Positions 22,821 to 35,769 of a DNA stretch of 64,000 bases are shown here, one piece after another. The position numbers and the translations under genes were made by a program. Positions within the stretch are counted from its first letter, which is position 1, and each line of letters begins with the position of its first letter. The notes beneath the pieces were generated by a model. The model was not told where the DNA came from. It searched no databases and saw nothing but the letters and a program-made list of their open reading frames with translations. The DNA lies in assembly GCA_033239525.1 (NCBI GenBank), contig BSYO01000009.1, forward strand, positions 13,661,299 through 13,725,298. The letters run 5' to 3'. Source of the stretch: Nepenthes gracilis. Lineage: Eukaryota > Streptophyta > Magnoliopsida > Caryophyllales > Nepenthaceae.

Positions 22821-23400
22821 AAATACCACAATTAAAACCCACAATATGCATACACAGGACCACAAACTGCCATATCATCTATGGTTCCAACACAACACAT
22901 CCTATCCAGTATTCAAGACTTAAAATGAGATGCCATCTAGGACTAAAATAAATCTAACATCAAAACAATATGGAAGCAACTATAATCATAAGCCATCTTG
23001 TGGAAGCAAAATCAATAAGTTCATCGTAATACAGAGGTCACTACATCATTAGAATATACAATCTTTATTCAAAACTAATTATATACATCTACAGCTCTTT
23101 AAGGTCTCCATAATTCTTCAAGGATCTTCAATCTCATCAAGCGATTTTTTTTCTAGCTAAATCCTATCTTCAGTCCTTATCGGATTTCAGCATATCTGGG
23201 GAAAAAATAGAAAACAGAAGAGTAAGTTAAAACCCAACGGTATACCAAAAACATACAGTGTAAACCTTTCATGCAGTATAAAATGAAGCATTTCACAGCA
23301 TATAAAGTATAATGCAACAAGACAAGGGCCATGAAAATATTAACAAAATATAAATCGATTTACAAGTGCCGAAATTCATAAGATCAGTTTCAATTTTAGT

Positions 23401-25789
23401 TGTGACGGAACGAGTTTTTTTTCTCTCAATTAATTCCGTCATTCAGAACAGTAATAGAAGCCCAAGACTTACTTAAAGTTCTAGGGAAAAATGGGTAGAG
23501 TTTTTCCTAAAATTGGGTTAAACAGAAAAATTTGAACCTGTACAAAACTTGTGTACGAACCAGTATAAGCACACATCTATCTATAAATACCATAATTTTT
23601 CTACAACATACTTTCACAGGACCACAGATGCTATCCATAGCATTTAACTCAACAATACTATCAACTATATCAGAATCCAGTGAGAGATGCCAACTAGGAC
23701 TGTACAGAAACCAGAAAGAATATAGCGGAAGTAGAACTATAAACCTGCATAAGTATAATTTCTTATTCATCACATGCATCGTATACATTTCTATATAGAA
23801 CCCATATATATACATAAATATCCTTAAGTATAAAAGAACAATGAATCAAAATTTAGATCTTTACATCCAACAGTTTCTTCAAGATAAGTTCAAAATACTT
23901 CAGAATCCTCAGAAGTCTTCAGATTGAACTCTAAGTCACTTTTTCTTGTCAGGTACCAATTCTACAGTCTCATCTGGAGGAAAAAAAAAGTAAAATAGTA
24001 AGTCAAGGCCCAACAAGGTACTAAAATATGTAGTGAGTTTTAGAATGCAGAACAGTAATACATTTATATTAAAGCATAAAAGCATTTAAGGTCAGGACGG
24101 TTCAAGGAAATAGAATAAGTCTAATTTGACGTTAAATCAAGCTTCGGAAATCAGAAGTTAGTGAAATATGCTTCTATGCAGGATATGTATGCAGATAAAC
24201 AGTAGCAAGAAAGTACTTACTCGTGATGGTGGTAGAACAGTACATGAAAGTAGAGAAGGCTCAATACAATGAAATCAAGCTTCATAAATCAAAAATCAAG
24301 AAACAGAAGTCAAAAATCAGAATTCGATATCAAATTAGTGAGTTACAGAAAATTCCTCTCTATCAATAAAGGACCCTACTAGTAGATCCTACTAGCAGAG
24401 GGGACGAATAATCGAGGATAGATTATATTCACTGCACATAATCTAAGGCTAGAAACAGTCATCCCGTCTCGTGGGACATCCCCTCTTGCGGGATTCAGTA
24501 CAGTACGGCGGCCGAAAATAGTAAACTATCCTCTAGGTTAACGACCTGAGGAAGGACAGACCACATATAACTCCATGAATAGAGTTATCCTCGATTATCA
24601 CCATAATATTCTAAGGCATGTTGGAGAACCTAACCTGACTGTATCTCAGTCACGGGTCCTGATTAACAGTATCAGAAATATTTTCCCTTTTTATTTTATA
24701 ACTCAAAACTCCTTTTAGTTTCAGAAATCAGTCAGAGTTTCAAAATAACTCTTCAATCAGTTTCAGAATATATAGTGACAGTCAAAATCCTTCAGGTTCG
24801 CTTCGGAATATACAGATATAATTAGAAATCTTTCAGATTTGTTTCAGAATATACAGTACAAGCTCAAAGCCCTTCAATTTTGCTTCAAAAGTCCACAGTA
24901 ATTTATTAGTAAAAGTCCATATAAAATTTTCAGAAACAATTTATACCAGGAGCTTCATTGCAGTACCAATTAACTTTTATATAGCAGAACTTACGGGTAA
25001 AAATCATTAAAACCCCATCATTTTCGTACCTAGGGTTTTGCCAAAACTTTCAGATGATAAACGGACACTTAACACTTACATTTTCATAAAATTGAAGCCA
25101 GATGTTGCAGTATATATGTATAAATATGAAAGCTGTCTGAAAAATTTGTAGGAATAGGCTTTATTTATACAGGACATGGAGAACATACTTTTAGAGTATA
25201 AATAACATTTTTGAGGTGGAGAAAAGCAATAAAAATGGAAAATAGTGTCCGATGTACACTTGCCTGAGCTTGATCTACAGTTACCGTGATTCGGATCGGG
25301 ACTGGACGGCCAATTTTTCCCTTTTCTTTCTCTTTTTTCTCCTTCTTCTCTTTTCTTCGTTGTTGCTGCTCGTGGCTACTGTCTAAAATGAGACAAAATC
25401 CCTAAATTTCCCAATTAAAACACGGGGGAAAAGAGATCACATGTCTGGGCCCATGACCGGCGCTCGAGCGCATGGTGAGCGCAGGGTTTCTGTCCGAGCT
25501 CACTTGCGCTCCCAACGAGCGCATGGCGATTGAGGGTATCTGTCAGGGCCTCGGTCGAGTGCACAGTAGGTGCCCGGCGAGCACGCCTTTGCTGGATTTT
25601 GGCGCCTGCTACCGTGCTCGAGCGCACGGCAGCCGCCTAACTGTTGTGTGGCAGATTAGTATACAGCAGCCAGTATTCCACACACTTTTTACTTCCGAAA
25701 CACTTTCTTCCATGCATGTTCAACCTCATCTCGATTATTATTATTTTAATTACCCTTACATTATCATGTTCGGGGTTTAGGACCTCACA
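23401..25789 (-). repeat. 3' LTR of C
   Basis: TGTGACGGAACGAG at the left and GGACCTCACA at the right. On the right it is met by the polypurine tract (25790-25806, minus-strand AAGTGGGGGAGAG). Contains a GC-richer stretch with GAGCGCA/CGAGCGCA motifs at 25455-25635. Open frames of about 70-126 codons at 25415-26024 are not matched by a product and belong to the LTR. Confidence 0.9.
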
Positions 25790-25806
25790 CTCTCCCCCAC
25801 TTAAAA
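25790..25806 (-). other. Polypurine tract of C
   Basis: AAGTGGGGGAGAG on the minus strand immediately before the 3' LTR. This primes plus-strand DNA synthesis in LTR elements. The same motif precedes LTR B3 at 51257. Confidence 0.85.
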
Positions 25807-25842
25807 AAATTTCGTCATCGAAATTATACAGAGCTACATACC

Positions 25843-26066
25843 TCAAGAAAACAAGTGAGGATATTCACTTTGGATCTCCTCTTCGTGCTCTAAATTGTCC
25901 TCCTTCGGTGAATGATTCCTCCAAAGTACTTTCACCAGGGGAATGGTTTTTGTGCATAACTTCTGATCCTTTCGATCCAGAATTTGTAGCGGCTCCTCGA
26001 TATAGGATAAATCCTTCTCGATAGTCAAGGATCTGTATTCAATCACGTGCGTAGGATCGTGGATAT
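25843..26066 (-). pseudogene. Integrase tail with chromodomain-like motif, element C
   Basis: Minus-strand translation contains HDPTHVIEYRSLTIEKDLSY, then PLQILDRKDQKLCTKTIPLV and KVLWRNHSPKE, ending SEYPHLFS. This is the conserved end of Tekay-type chromovirus integrases. The chromodomain is known to direct such elements to heterochromatin. The expected ATWERE after the NHS motif is altered to DNLEHEEE. The upstream half of integrase resumes at 33241, on the other side of element G, and the apparent start codons of the open frame belong to G's LTR. Confidence 0.85.
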
Positions 26067-28475
26067 TGTGACGGAACGGATTATTCTCCATTGAATAACC
26101 TCCGTCAATGATTACACAACCCTAAGCCTATACTTTAAACTATAGACTTCTACGGAAAATCCGGAGATTTCCTCTGTGATTGGGCCGACGAAACGAAATA
26201 CAACTCGTTAAAATATCAATTCGACAAGCACATTATTCAAAAGGCTTAACTCAAAGCCTACAACACACCACACAGGATCACACACAAACATATCATCTAT
26301 GGCTCCGGCCACGATGTCGACCTACGATCTTGGATCTTAGAGACCTCTAACTAATCAAAACTCAAACACAAATATACAAACGGAAGCATAATTAAGTCAT
26401 CACCATCTCTGGAAGCATAACTAAATCATCCTACATCTGGCGGAAGCATAACAAAAACCATAAAATAACAATAATGACCCACGCTAACCCCGAGTGGCAA
26501 TCCCTCCCGATCCAACTCTAAGTGAGGATATTCATCCTAATCTTGGAGTCTCTCTCTTGCTCTATCTCATGCGCCTGACTAAGTGTTCTCCTCCTTGGCC
26601 GGCTCAATGAAATCATAAACACCCCCTCCGAGGCGAGAGGGGATACACACTTCAACTAAGGAAGGGGATGGAATGGGAGCAAATGGATCACTCGATCCCT
26701 ACGATTCTCACACGATCACATGGATTTGTCATTCCTTTCATTTGGATTTTCACTTCTCATCTTGAATCATTGGGTTCATCTGTTCTCATCATTGTTAATC
26801 TTGAATCACTTGATTCATCGTTTGGATATTATTCCTTCATTTATTATATCATCTTTGCGGACCAGCGAGTAGATCGTACTAACTAACGATGCGAAAGAGA
26901 AGAGGACAGGAATGTGTTCACACGTTTCTAAAGCCACGGCTACTACTTTTGGATAGTACATCGACCCGGTTGCATCCATGCAACAATCATTGATACACAT
27001 AGTGTCGACCCCCACAAATATCCTTCCACGTGAGTTTCCAAAGCGTACCGTGAGGACATCACCCGCTCACACGAGCGGCGGAATACGTGGCGGTATCCTC
27101 GGGTTCCACCACGATGGACATGGTACACTCAAAGAATACTACCCTGACTCAGGTCCTAGATTGTGTGGTTAGGTTCCACTTGGAAAATCCACATTGCCAC
27201 ACAAGATCACATCTCGGGAATCATTCCATCACAAGATCTCCAACCGAGATCATCTCATCAGGTACATCTCACTGGGAGATTATATCATCACAAGCACAAT
27301 GGACTCCCTTAGATCACATCACGGTTCACAATCACGACAAACTCAATTCCCTTAATCACAATAATCAAGTTCACCGATCTCATACCTCGATGATCACATC
27401 TCACTTTGGAACCTCCGGCACACGGATTCACATTAGAGTTACGCTTTACGTTTAATCATTTAAACAATTAGCATATCACTTTGCATTTCTCATTTCGTTT
27501 TGGGTGAACATTATCGGATTACTCTTTGGACACCTTGACGTGAACAAGTTCAATACTGAGATCGGACGTCCGGTGATTCTCTACTCGCCTGCGATTACAC
27601 AATTGGGGTTCGATTTATTTGTCACGAGGGTGGAAGTACCAACTTCCCATTCATTTAACGGATTATCAAGGCTGGATACACTTAACGGGTCAAATCTTGC
27701 GAGATTCAAAGATTTCGATATATACAATGGGACACGGGTATTCATATTCTAGGGTTCTTTCATCATCTCGAAGGTGGAAACCGAAAATCCACCTCCGGTC
27801 TTAGCGAATCCTCGATGGCTCGAGCGCTAACGGGTCCCGGTGCGAATCGGACCACGCGGCGACATATGTTCATATTTGGGGTGGGCTTTCCAATTTGGGT
27901 CAATTTCGCGATCCGGGGCGGAAATGGGTAATCCCCAAAATCCAAAGCCAATCGAAAGATGGACCAGTTCGGATAAATTAACTACATTTTCGGACCAAGG
28001 CATGGGTATGATATTATAAGCAAAAAATTCAATGAAAATACAAAATATCGAAAAGAGAACTAGGTATGAGAACACTTGCCTCGACGCGTGCTTTTCCTTT
28101 ATACGGCTCCCTTGAATCGGACTCCGGGCTCGATCTCCCTTCTTCTCTTCTGACCGGCGCCTTCCTCCTCGAGCCCTGGGTCCTATCGAAAAATGGGAGA
28201 AGAGGGCGAGGCGCGCGTTTTTATCAACATATCCTGGCGAGCGCTTGCCAGCGGCCGTGCAAACTCTTGCCACCGAAGCGCCCCATCGAGCGGCCGCATT
28301 TGCGGCCAGCCCAGGCGTCTGCTATCAGCCTGCCGAGCGCCCTCCAGTAATGTGAAGTCACGCGTGGCTTCAGCAGCCCGGACCCGAGTGATTTTTCTTA
28401 TACCAAAAGTAATCATCCTACAAGATTAATTTCATTAACATACTAATCCCCGTCGGGTTCCAAATCCGAACCACA
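26067..28475 (-). repeat. 3' LTR of G
   Basis: TGTGACGGAACGGATT at the left and CCGAACCACA at the right. Contains a GC-rich part around 28080-28385 (GCGCGCG, AGCGGCCG) and short inverted units such as ATCTCCAACCGAGAT near 27235. Weak purine tract outside (minus ATAAAAGAG). Several 60-150-codon frames here are unmatched and lie in LTR sequence. Confidence 0.8.
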
Positions 28476-30755
28476 ACTCTTTTATAAAATTTCGTCCCAA
28501 ATTTAAGACAAAATGGATGAACTCCTCAAGATCAAATCATCCTCGCGACAACGCCTATTTTAGAACCTCAAGGATTGGATCGTCCTAGTTCTCGTCACAA
28601 AACAAATCCTTAGCCTTTCAAACGCCCAATCCGGTCCCTTTTTCAATTCTCTCATCCATCTCAAGGAAGACTTCATACTTGATCCTCCAATTTGTGACCT
28701 ACAATCACGGACATCTTCCAACTCGTGACATCAAACGGGCCAATGAACTTTTCCTTCAATTCATTCCAAGCCTCGAAAATCAGTCACAGAGCCTGACCTT
28801 GTTTAGGCAAATCACACGGGCCCACAACGCTTAACTATTATTCCCCAACCATCAAATTACGGATCAAAACTCTAATCATGATTCTAGGACTCTTGCCTAG
28901 TAACTAAATCCCGTTAGCATATCAACGAGCCAAAATCAATCTAATCTAATCTCAACAAGAACACGACATTCTTCACTCAATCATTTGACTTACTCACGAT
29001 TTGACTTTCACATTTATAAAACTCCCAAGACATAACGTCAAGATTTGTAGCATCAATTTCAACTAGCCTACTAACCCAAGGAAGACAGATGTTCATTTCT
29101 CAAATTATAAACAAACCGGACTCACAAGCAAGACCATATGATCATCTTCCTATCTCCACAGTTTTCAAAGCCAATGGCCGAACATATCTCTCTTATCTCA
29201 AAGATATTACTTTCCACGAGAACTCCTCCATTTAGAGAAATTGGGTCAACCCAATGTCACGAACATCAATCACCCTATTCAAAGATGATTGATGCATTGA
29301 TATCCTTGAAATTCACAGTTATCACATGAAGCTATCAACATCGGGACGTGGTCAAAGATGGTATCATGTCTCGCGAAACGCCGTGATCCAACAAGCCACG
29401 GCGTTTTACAGACTTCTGACTTTCTCGGCCGGATCAAAATCTTCTCTTTAACGGTCCCATTAATTCGATCTAAAATTCATCAAGGTACTGGACTATGCCC
29501 ATCCAATCGGATCATCCAAACATTAATCTCCCTAACCCCATTCCAAAATTCAACAACTCGATCGGTCCATCTTATTTACCTCGAATGGAGCACTTTGCAA
29601 AAATCTCCTCGGCCTCGAATCCTCAACAATCGCGTCAATTTTTAACCTTGAATACTTGACTAACGGATACATCAACCTAATTCAGATTATTCGATAAGGA
29701 ACCTTAAACGCCATGACAAGATTGGCATCGCAAGACGATCTGCTAACTCCTTATCGTATCCACAAGCTCCAAGAGTAACAACCTCGATACCACTTGTATC
29801 GACTTAGATCCTTGTTTCAAAATCTCTTCGAGAGAAAGATCAAGATTCATCCGAATAAAGCATTCACTTTTCTAATACTAGGTCGCTCTTGACATTAGCA
29901 TAGATGTTGGACAATCACATGGGTTGGATTCTCAAACAACATGAGATAATCGAAAGGCGACATTAACACTTGGGTTCGTATCATAGGATCCCGATATAAC
30001 ACCGATGGTGTGACTAAAGACATCCTTAGATCTCGCGATCGGATCGAGACACACTCCCAAGAGTCTCGCCGATAAGCAAGGCTGAGAATCAATTCCCATA
30101 ATGCATGGGGCCATATTTTAATCCCTCGAGACCTAAGATCTTTCTCACGCCAACCACCCGAGGGTATATCCGTTACGCCATATCTTCTATCAGGACATGG
30201 GGTCACAGGATATCTCATCAATCATCTTTCAAGATGGACTGCCCGCAGGTTCGGATACCATAGTACCTCCAACTCCAAAACAATCATGGAGTGTTAACCT
30301 AGGACTTCATGGCCAACCAAACTCCAGTAAATTCATCACGCTCTAGGCTTGACGGTACAACCTTGCAAAATACTTCAGGGACTTGAAGAACAGATCAAAC
30401 TTAAAACCTCGGGGCGAGATTAATCAACTTGGACTCGAATCACACCGATCAATCCAAACATTAAGGTGTCTCTACACACCATCTTTCCGACCTATAACCA
30501 TCCACAATTATTAGTTCAATGAGCCACTACTAATACTTTCGGCGAGAATAGACAATTCGGATGTGAAGATCACAGAACACAATCTAGAATGATAGGTCTA
30601 GACAGAAGAACTAAGTCACCGCTTCTAACTTAGTACTAGCCTAAGTTGCAGGATGGAGTAACCAAAACTACTCGACTAACTTAGTCCTCCCACCTACCTT
30701 CATTGTCTAGACCTATGAATCAACCTCCAGGCATCTCTCTTCTTTCCTGATACCA
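28476..30755 (-). other. Internal region of G: no gag or pol recognised
   Basis: About 2.3 kb with only short frames (up to about 108 codons) that match no retrotransposon domain I know. Just inside the PBS is a 13-base perfect inverted repeat, ATAGGTCTAGACA (30592-30604) and TGTCTAGACCTAT (30704-30716), enclosing a second inverted pair CTAAGT/ACTTAG. Position in the leader fits a packaging or dimer hairpin, but that is inference. Confidence 0.6.
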
Positions 30756-33240
30756 GAACAGAACTTTACCATTGAATAACAATGATACAACCCTAACCCT
30801 AACCCAAACTATAGACTTCTACTGGAAGAGGCAGTTTCCTCTCACTGCTGATTGGTAAAAACCAAAGTAAATACAACCACATTAAAATATCAACCTGCAA
30901 CAAGCACACATTCATTCAAAAGGCTTAACTCAAAGCCTACAACAACCACACAAGGATCACACACATGGCCATATCATCTATGGCTCCAACACAAAGCCTC
31001 CTTTGGATCTAGAGAAGATGCCGTCAACTAATCAAAACTACGATACAACGCCGGGAAGCATAATTGTTACCGTCACACCTTCGGAAGCATAACTAAATCA
31101 TCATACATCTGCTAAGCTCATAATAAAATGTAAAATAACAATAATGAGCCCGCTAACTCCCGAGTGGAGTCAATCCGGGCTCTAAGTCCGAGCCTTCGGC
31201 GCACTCGCCGTCAGGCCCGATCTCATCGAGCAGTCTCTCTCCTTGCTCTATCTACATGCGTCATAAGTGTTACTCATCCAAAGGAAAACATCAATCGCAG
31301 AGGAGCCTAGAAAGAAATGAAATCATAAACACCCCTCCAAGACACGTGATAAGAATCAAACGCAGAGGGGTCAACCGGGATCACTCGATCCCACGGTTCT
31401 ACGATCAATGGATTTGTCATTCCCGATTCATTTGGATTTTCACTTCTCATCTTGAAAAAGGTTCCTCTTGTTCCATCACATGGTTAATCTTGAAATTATT
31501 CATCGTTTGGATATTATTCACTTTCATTATTATATCATATCGGACACGGGTAGTAGATTCTGGCCATAAATTCACGTTACTTCTACTACTTTCGGTCGGG
31601 CACTCACCCCCCCGGGTCAGATCGTTGCATCCACAACTGATAACATCATCTCAATATGGAGGTCGACACACCCCACACCCCGGGTCCGTGGCAATCCTCT
31701 CCTTCCACAAGAGTTTCCAAAGCGTTTCATCACGCTCTAGGCCTAATACGTCACAAGTATCCTCGGGTTCCACCACGATGGACATGGTACACTAAAGAAT
31801 ACTACCCATATGACTCGGGAGTCCCATCGTGGTTAGTTCGACACTTGAGAGGGAAAATCCACATTTACACGAAGATCACATCTCGGTTTCACAAGATCTC
31901 CAACGGGAGATCATCTCATCAAACACATCTCCAACCGGGAGATTATATCATCACAAGCACAATGTGGACTCCTTCCGATCACATCACGGTTCACAATCAC
32001 CAAAGGAACTCAATTCCCTTAATCACAATAATCAACCCAAGTCACAAGAGAAACCAGATCTCATAGATGATCACATCTCACTTTGGAACCTCCGGCACAT
32101 TTGATTCACATTCGGGTTTACGTTTACGTTTAATCATTTAAACGCTACTTTCATTACAATTATGATCGCATATCACTTTCAGATTTCTCATTTCGCTTTA
32201 TGAACATTATCGGATTACTCTTTGACACCGGGGCCGAAGACACGTTCAATACTTGAGATCGGACGTCCGGTGGATTTCATTTACTCCTGCATATTGATTA
32301 CACAATTGGGGTTCGATTTACTTTCACGAGGGTGAAGTACACAACTTCCCATTCATTTACGGATTATCCACAATGAAAACTATCAAGGCTCCCTGATGCC
32401 AATAACGGGTCAAATCTTGCAGATTCACATCACCCCTATATATACGCCACCAAATCGGGACACGGGTATTCATATTCTAGGGTTCTTTCATCATCTCACA
32501 AGGTGGAAACACGCAAAATCCACCTCCGGGTCTCGGGTGAAACGAATGTGAGCCGCCTCATGGGCTCGACGCCGCGAACGGTAGATCGACCAAGGGCCGA
32601 CATTTCGTATATTTGGGACGGGGCTTTTCCAATTTGGGGTCAATTTTGATACGGGGCCGGGAAAATGGGTAATCCCCAAAATCCCGTAGGTTAGGGTTTG
32701 AAATCACCCGGGCGAATCGGACCTGCCCGACAACTAACTACATTTTCTTGACCTCGATAATAAACATTCCCGGTGGGTATCGACACAAAATACCCAAATC
32801 TAAAAATACACAAAATATCGAAAGAGAACGAGAAGCGGGTATGAGAACACTTGCCTCGGGACTTCACCTTTATACGCTCTCGGGCGGAATCGGACTCCCG
32901 GCCTGTCCTTCTTCTCTCTCCTCGGGCGCTCTCTCCCTCAAACCCTGGGCCCGATCGAAAAAATGGGAGAAAGAGGGCGCGGCGCGTTTTTATAGCGCCG
33001 CCGCTCGGGCGGGCGGGCGAGCGGCCAGCGAGCGGCCAGCACGCTGCCACCACCGCCGCGCCCCGTATTGAAAGGGCCGGCTTAGAAATTCGAGACAAGA
33101 AAGGACCTCACTCGGCCCGGCTTCAGGACCGAATAATTTCCCGATTTTTCTTGATACAAAACCTTAATCATCCCATAAGATTAGTATTGATCATTAACAT
33201 ACTCAATCTCATAATTGTCGGGTTGCAAACTGAACTCACA
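30756..33240 (-). repeat. 5' LTR of G
   Basis: Homologous to 26067-28475 in order along its whole length (for example CTATAGACTTCTAC, GGCTTAACTCAAAGCCTACAA, TTCCACCACGATGGACATGG, CGGACGTCCGGTG, AAAATGGGAGAA). It differs from it by many short insertions and deletions more than by substitutions. Its TG end is eroded (CAGAACAGAAC). The GC-rich part is 32880-33075. Confidence 0.8.
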
Positions 33241-34300
33241 AACATATACTGCATTGATACATGAAATAATCTCGACTAGGTGGTAACGCCAACATAGGCT
33301 ACCTCCGGATCCTTTCTAGAATCTCACAAGCGTCAGCTTTTCCTTCACTCCAAACCGGAATCTCTCTTGACATGGTGAGATTCTCTAAAAACAAGGTCTC
33401 CTACTTCAAAGCTCAATTTCTTCTCTCCTCCTATCCGCATAACTTTCTATCCGCTTGAGCCACCTTCGATTATCATGGATCGTTTAAGATTTACAATGGC
33501 CCCTTTTATCTCCAATCTCCTCCCAGTGAATCGGCGACCTACATTTTCTCCCATACAAAGCCTCAAAAGATACCATGCCGATACTAGCCTGATAACTGTT
33601 ATTATAAGCAAATTCAGTCAGTGCTAGATAAGTGTCCCAAGTTCCTTTCATTTTCAATACAAAGGCCCTCAACATATCCTCAAGAATCTGAATGGTACGC
33701 TCAAATCGGCCATCAATCTGGGGGTGATATGTAGTACTAAATTTCAACTCTGTCCCCAGTTCCCTATGCAAACTTTTTTAAAATCTCAAGACAAAATGGG
33801 GATCTCTGTCAGATACAATGGAGGAAGGAACTCCATGAAGTCTCACAATCTCATTCACATATAATTGGGCCAATCTGTCACGTGAATAGGTCATCCTAAT
33901 CGCCAAGAAGTGGGATGATTTTATCAGCCGATTAACTATAACCTAAATGGTATCATGATTCCTAGGAGTCCTCGGTAAACCCGATATAAAATCCATAATA
34001 ACATCTTTCCATTTCCAACTCGGGATCGGCATAGGCTGTAATAATCCAGAAGGTTTCCTCCTTTCAGCCTTCAGTTACTGACACATAAGACATTTCTCCA
34101 CATAAGCCATAATATCTCTCTTCATATTCCTCCACCAGAAAGTTTTCTTCAGGTCATGATGTATTTTGTTCGTTCTGGGGTGGTTGGTATATCTAGACCG
34201 GTGGGCTTTCTTCAAAATCTTCTCTTTTAATTCTCTATCATCCGGTACACATAATCGGTCTCTAAACCTCAATACTCCATCAGTCCGGACATTGAAATCA
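33241..34300 (-). pseudogene. Integrase of element C (HHCC and DDE core)
   Basis: Integrase joins the retrotransposon cDNA to host DNA. The zinc-binding N-terminus reads KAHRSRYTNHP ... EKCLMCQ (34075-34272), with the expected His/His/Cys/Cys. The catalytic core keeps all three acidic landmarks: [16 protein letters not shown] and GRFERTIQILEDML (last two at 33640-33860). It is broken by stops, one after CLMCQ and one before VIVNRL. YGRKCRSPIHWEEIG ends the core (33484-33771 open). The C-terminal part (SFEVGDLVF, then FHVSM) runs to 33241, where G begins. Confidence 0.88.
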
Positions 34301-34395
34301 ACTCAAGAGTCCCTACTCAGATCATTTACAATATTCATAAGGAATAGATCATTTACTTGCTTCTCCTTTACCTCATTAACTATCTCCGGTTGGAT

Positions 34396-35016
34396 TTAAA
34401 GATAAGATAGGAGCATTCTATCACCATTAGCATAATGTTGGATATCACATTGTTTCAGATAATCTAACATTTCCATCTGCTTGATTTGTAATTGAGCCAC
34501 ATACCCCGATCGGCGACTTAATACATCCACAACCACATTGGCCTTTCCTGAATTATGTTTTATCTCACAGTCATAATCTTTTAAGAAATCAAGCAACCTC
34601 CTTTGCCTCATATTAAGTTCCTTCTGAGAAAATAGATACTTTAGACTTTTGTGATCAGAATACACGAGAAATTTTTCACCATACAAGTAATGTCTCTAAA
34701 TTTTCAAGGCAAATACAACAGCAGCAAGCTCCAGATCGTGGGTCGGGTAGTTCTTCTCATGTACTTTTAGTTGTCTAGACCTATAAGTTACAGCTTTACC
34801 ATGCTACATCAGTACACAACCCAAACCTGCCTTAGAGGCATCACAGTACACCTCATAGCCTCCTGAACCTTTTAGAATAACCAACACTAGAGCCGTAGTC
34901 AAACAATCCTTCAGCTCCTAAAAACTCTGATCACATTTCTCGATCTATTCAAACTTAACCTCCTTCTTCAACAATTGAGTCAAGGGCATAGCAATTTGTA
35001 AAAAATTCTTTACAAA
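34396..35016 (-). pseudogene. RNase H domain of element C
   Basis: Contains CDASKAGLGCVLM with the catalytic Asp kept (about 34830-34850), a stop before HG, and [20 protein letters not shown] (34396-34686 open frame). The family's spacer [19 protein letters not shown] follows. Stops between these pieces show decay, but catalytic residues are better preserved than in A1. Confidence 0.85.
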
Positions 35017-35760
35017 TCACCTGTCATAACCTGCCATGCCTAGAAAACTTCTAACTTCAGTCACAGAAGTCAGTCTACTCCAGTTTGTAATAGTCACCAC
35101 ATTATTTGGATCCACAAAAATACCATCATCAGAAATTATATGCTCCAAAAACATCACATTCTCTAGCCAGAATTCACATTTACCCAGCTTAGTATACAAC
35201 TTTTCTTCACGGAGCACTTGAAGTACTATTCTCAAGTGAGTTTCATGCTCCTCATAGTCCTTTGAATAGATTAGGATATCATCGATAAAAATCATCATAA
35301 ATTTATCCAGATACGGTTTGAACACTCTATTCATTAGATCTATAAAAGCAGTTGAAGTATTCGTAAGGCCGAAAGGCATAACAAGAAACTCATAATGGCC
35401 ATAATATGTCTGAAAAGCAGTCTTAGCCACATCCTCCGGCTTAATCCTCAACTGATAATAGCCAGACCTCAAATCAATCTTCGAGAACACCCGAGATGCT
35501 TGCAACTGATTAAATAAATCATTAATACACGGCAAAGGATATTTATTCTTAATCGTGATTTTATTCAACTCATGATAATCAACACATAGCCGCAAAGACC
35601 CATCTTTCTTCCTTACAAATAATACCGGGTGCCCCCAAGGAGACACTCTCACCCTGATAAAAAACTTGTCTAACAATTCCTATAATTGCAACTTCAACTT
35701 CTTCAATTCAGTCAGAGCCATACGATAAGGAGTCTTAGAAATTAGACTAACACTTGGAAC
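35017..35760 (-). pseudogene. Reverse transcriptase of element C
   Basis: Open for 219 codons (35017-35676). Motifs in order: [55 protein letters not shown], and the catalytic [10 protein letters not shown]. It ends at FLGMAGY. A stop separates it from the upstream thumb part near 35680. The polymerase core looks intact, so decay here is modest. Confidence 0.92.
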
Positions 35761-35769
35761 AATAGCAAT

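Larger units (their letters stand above)
26067..33240 (-). mobile_element. Non-autonomous LTR element G, nested in the integrase of C
   Basis: Two homologous LTRs (26067-28475 and 30756-33240) surround only about 2.3 kb without recognisable gag or pol. PBS TGGTATCAGGAA (minus, 30744-30755) sets the orientation, so 30756-33240 is the 5' LTR. Outside, C's integrase tail stops at 26066 (IHDPTHV) and its upstream part resumes at 33241 (FHVSM..Y). Flanks GATAT and AACAT are similar but not identical, so the target duplication is eroded or mis-sequenced. Confidence 0.8.

Noticed and set aside
27827..28273. 148-codon minus-strand frame in LTR G
   Set aside because: The matching part of the other G LTR (32691-33098) gives a different peptide with frame changes. 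No known domain.
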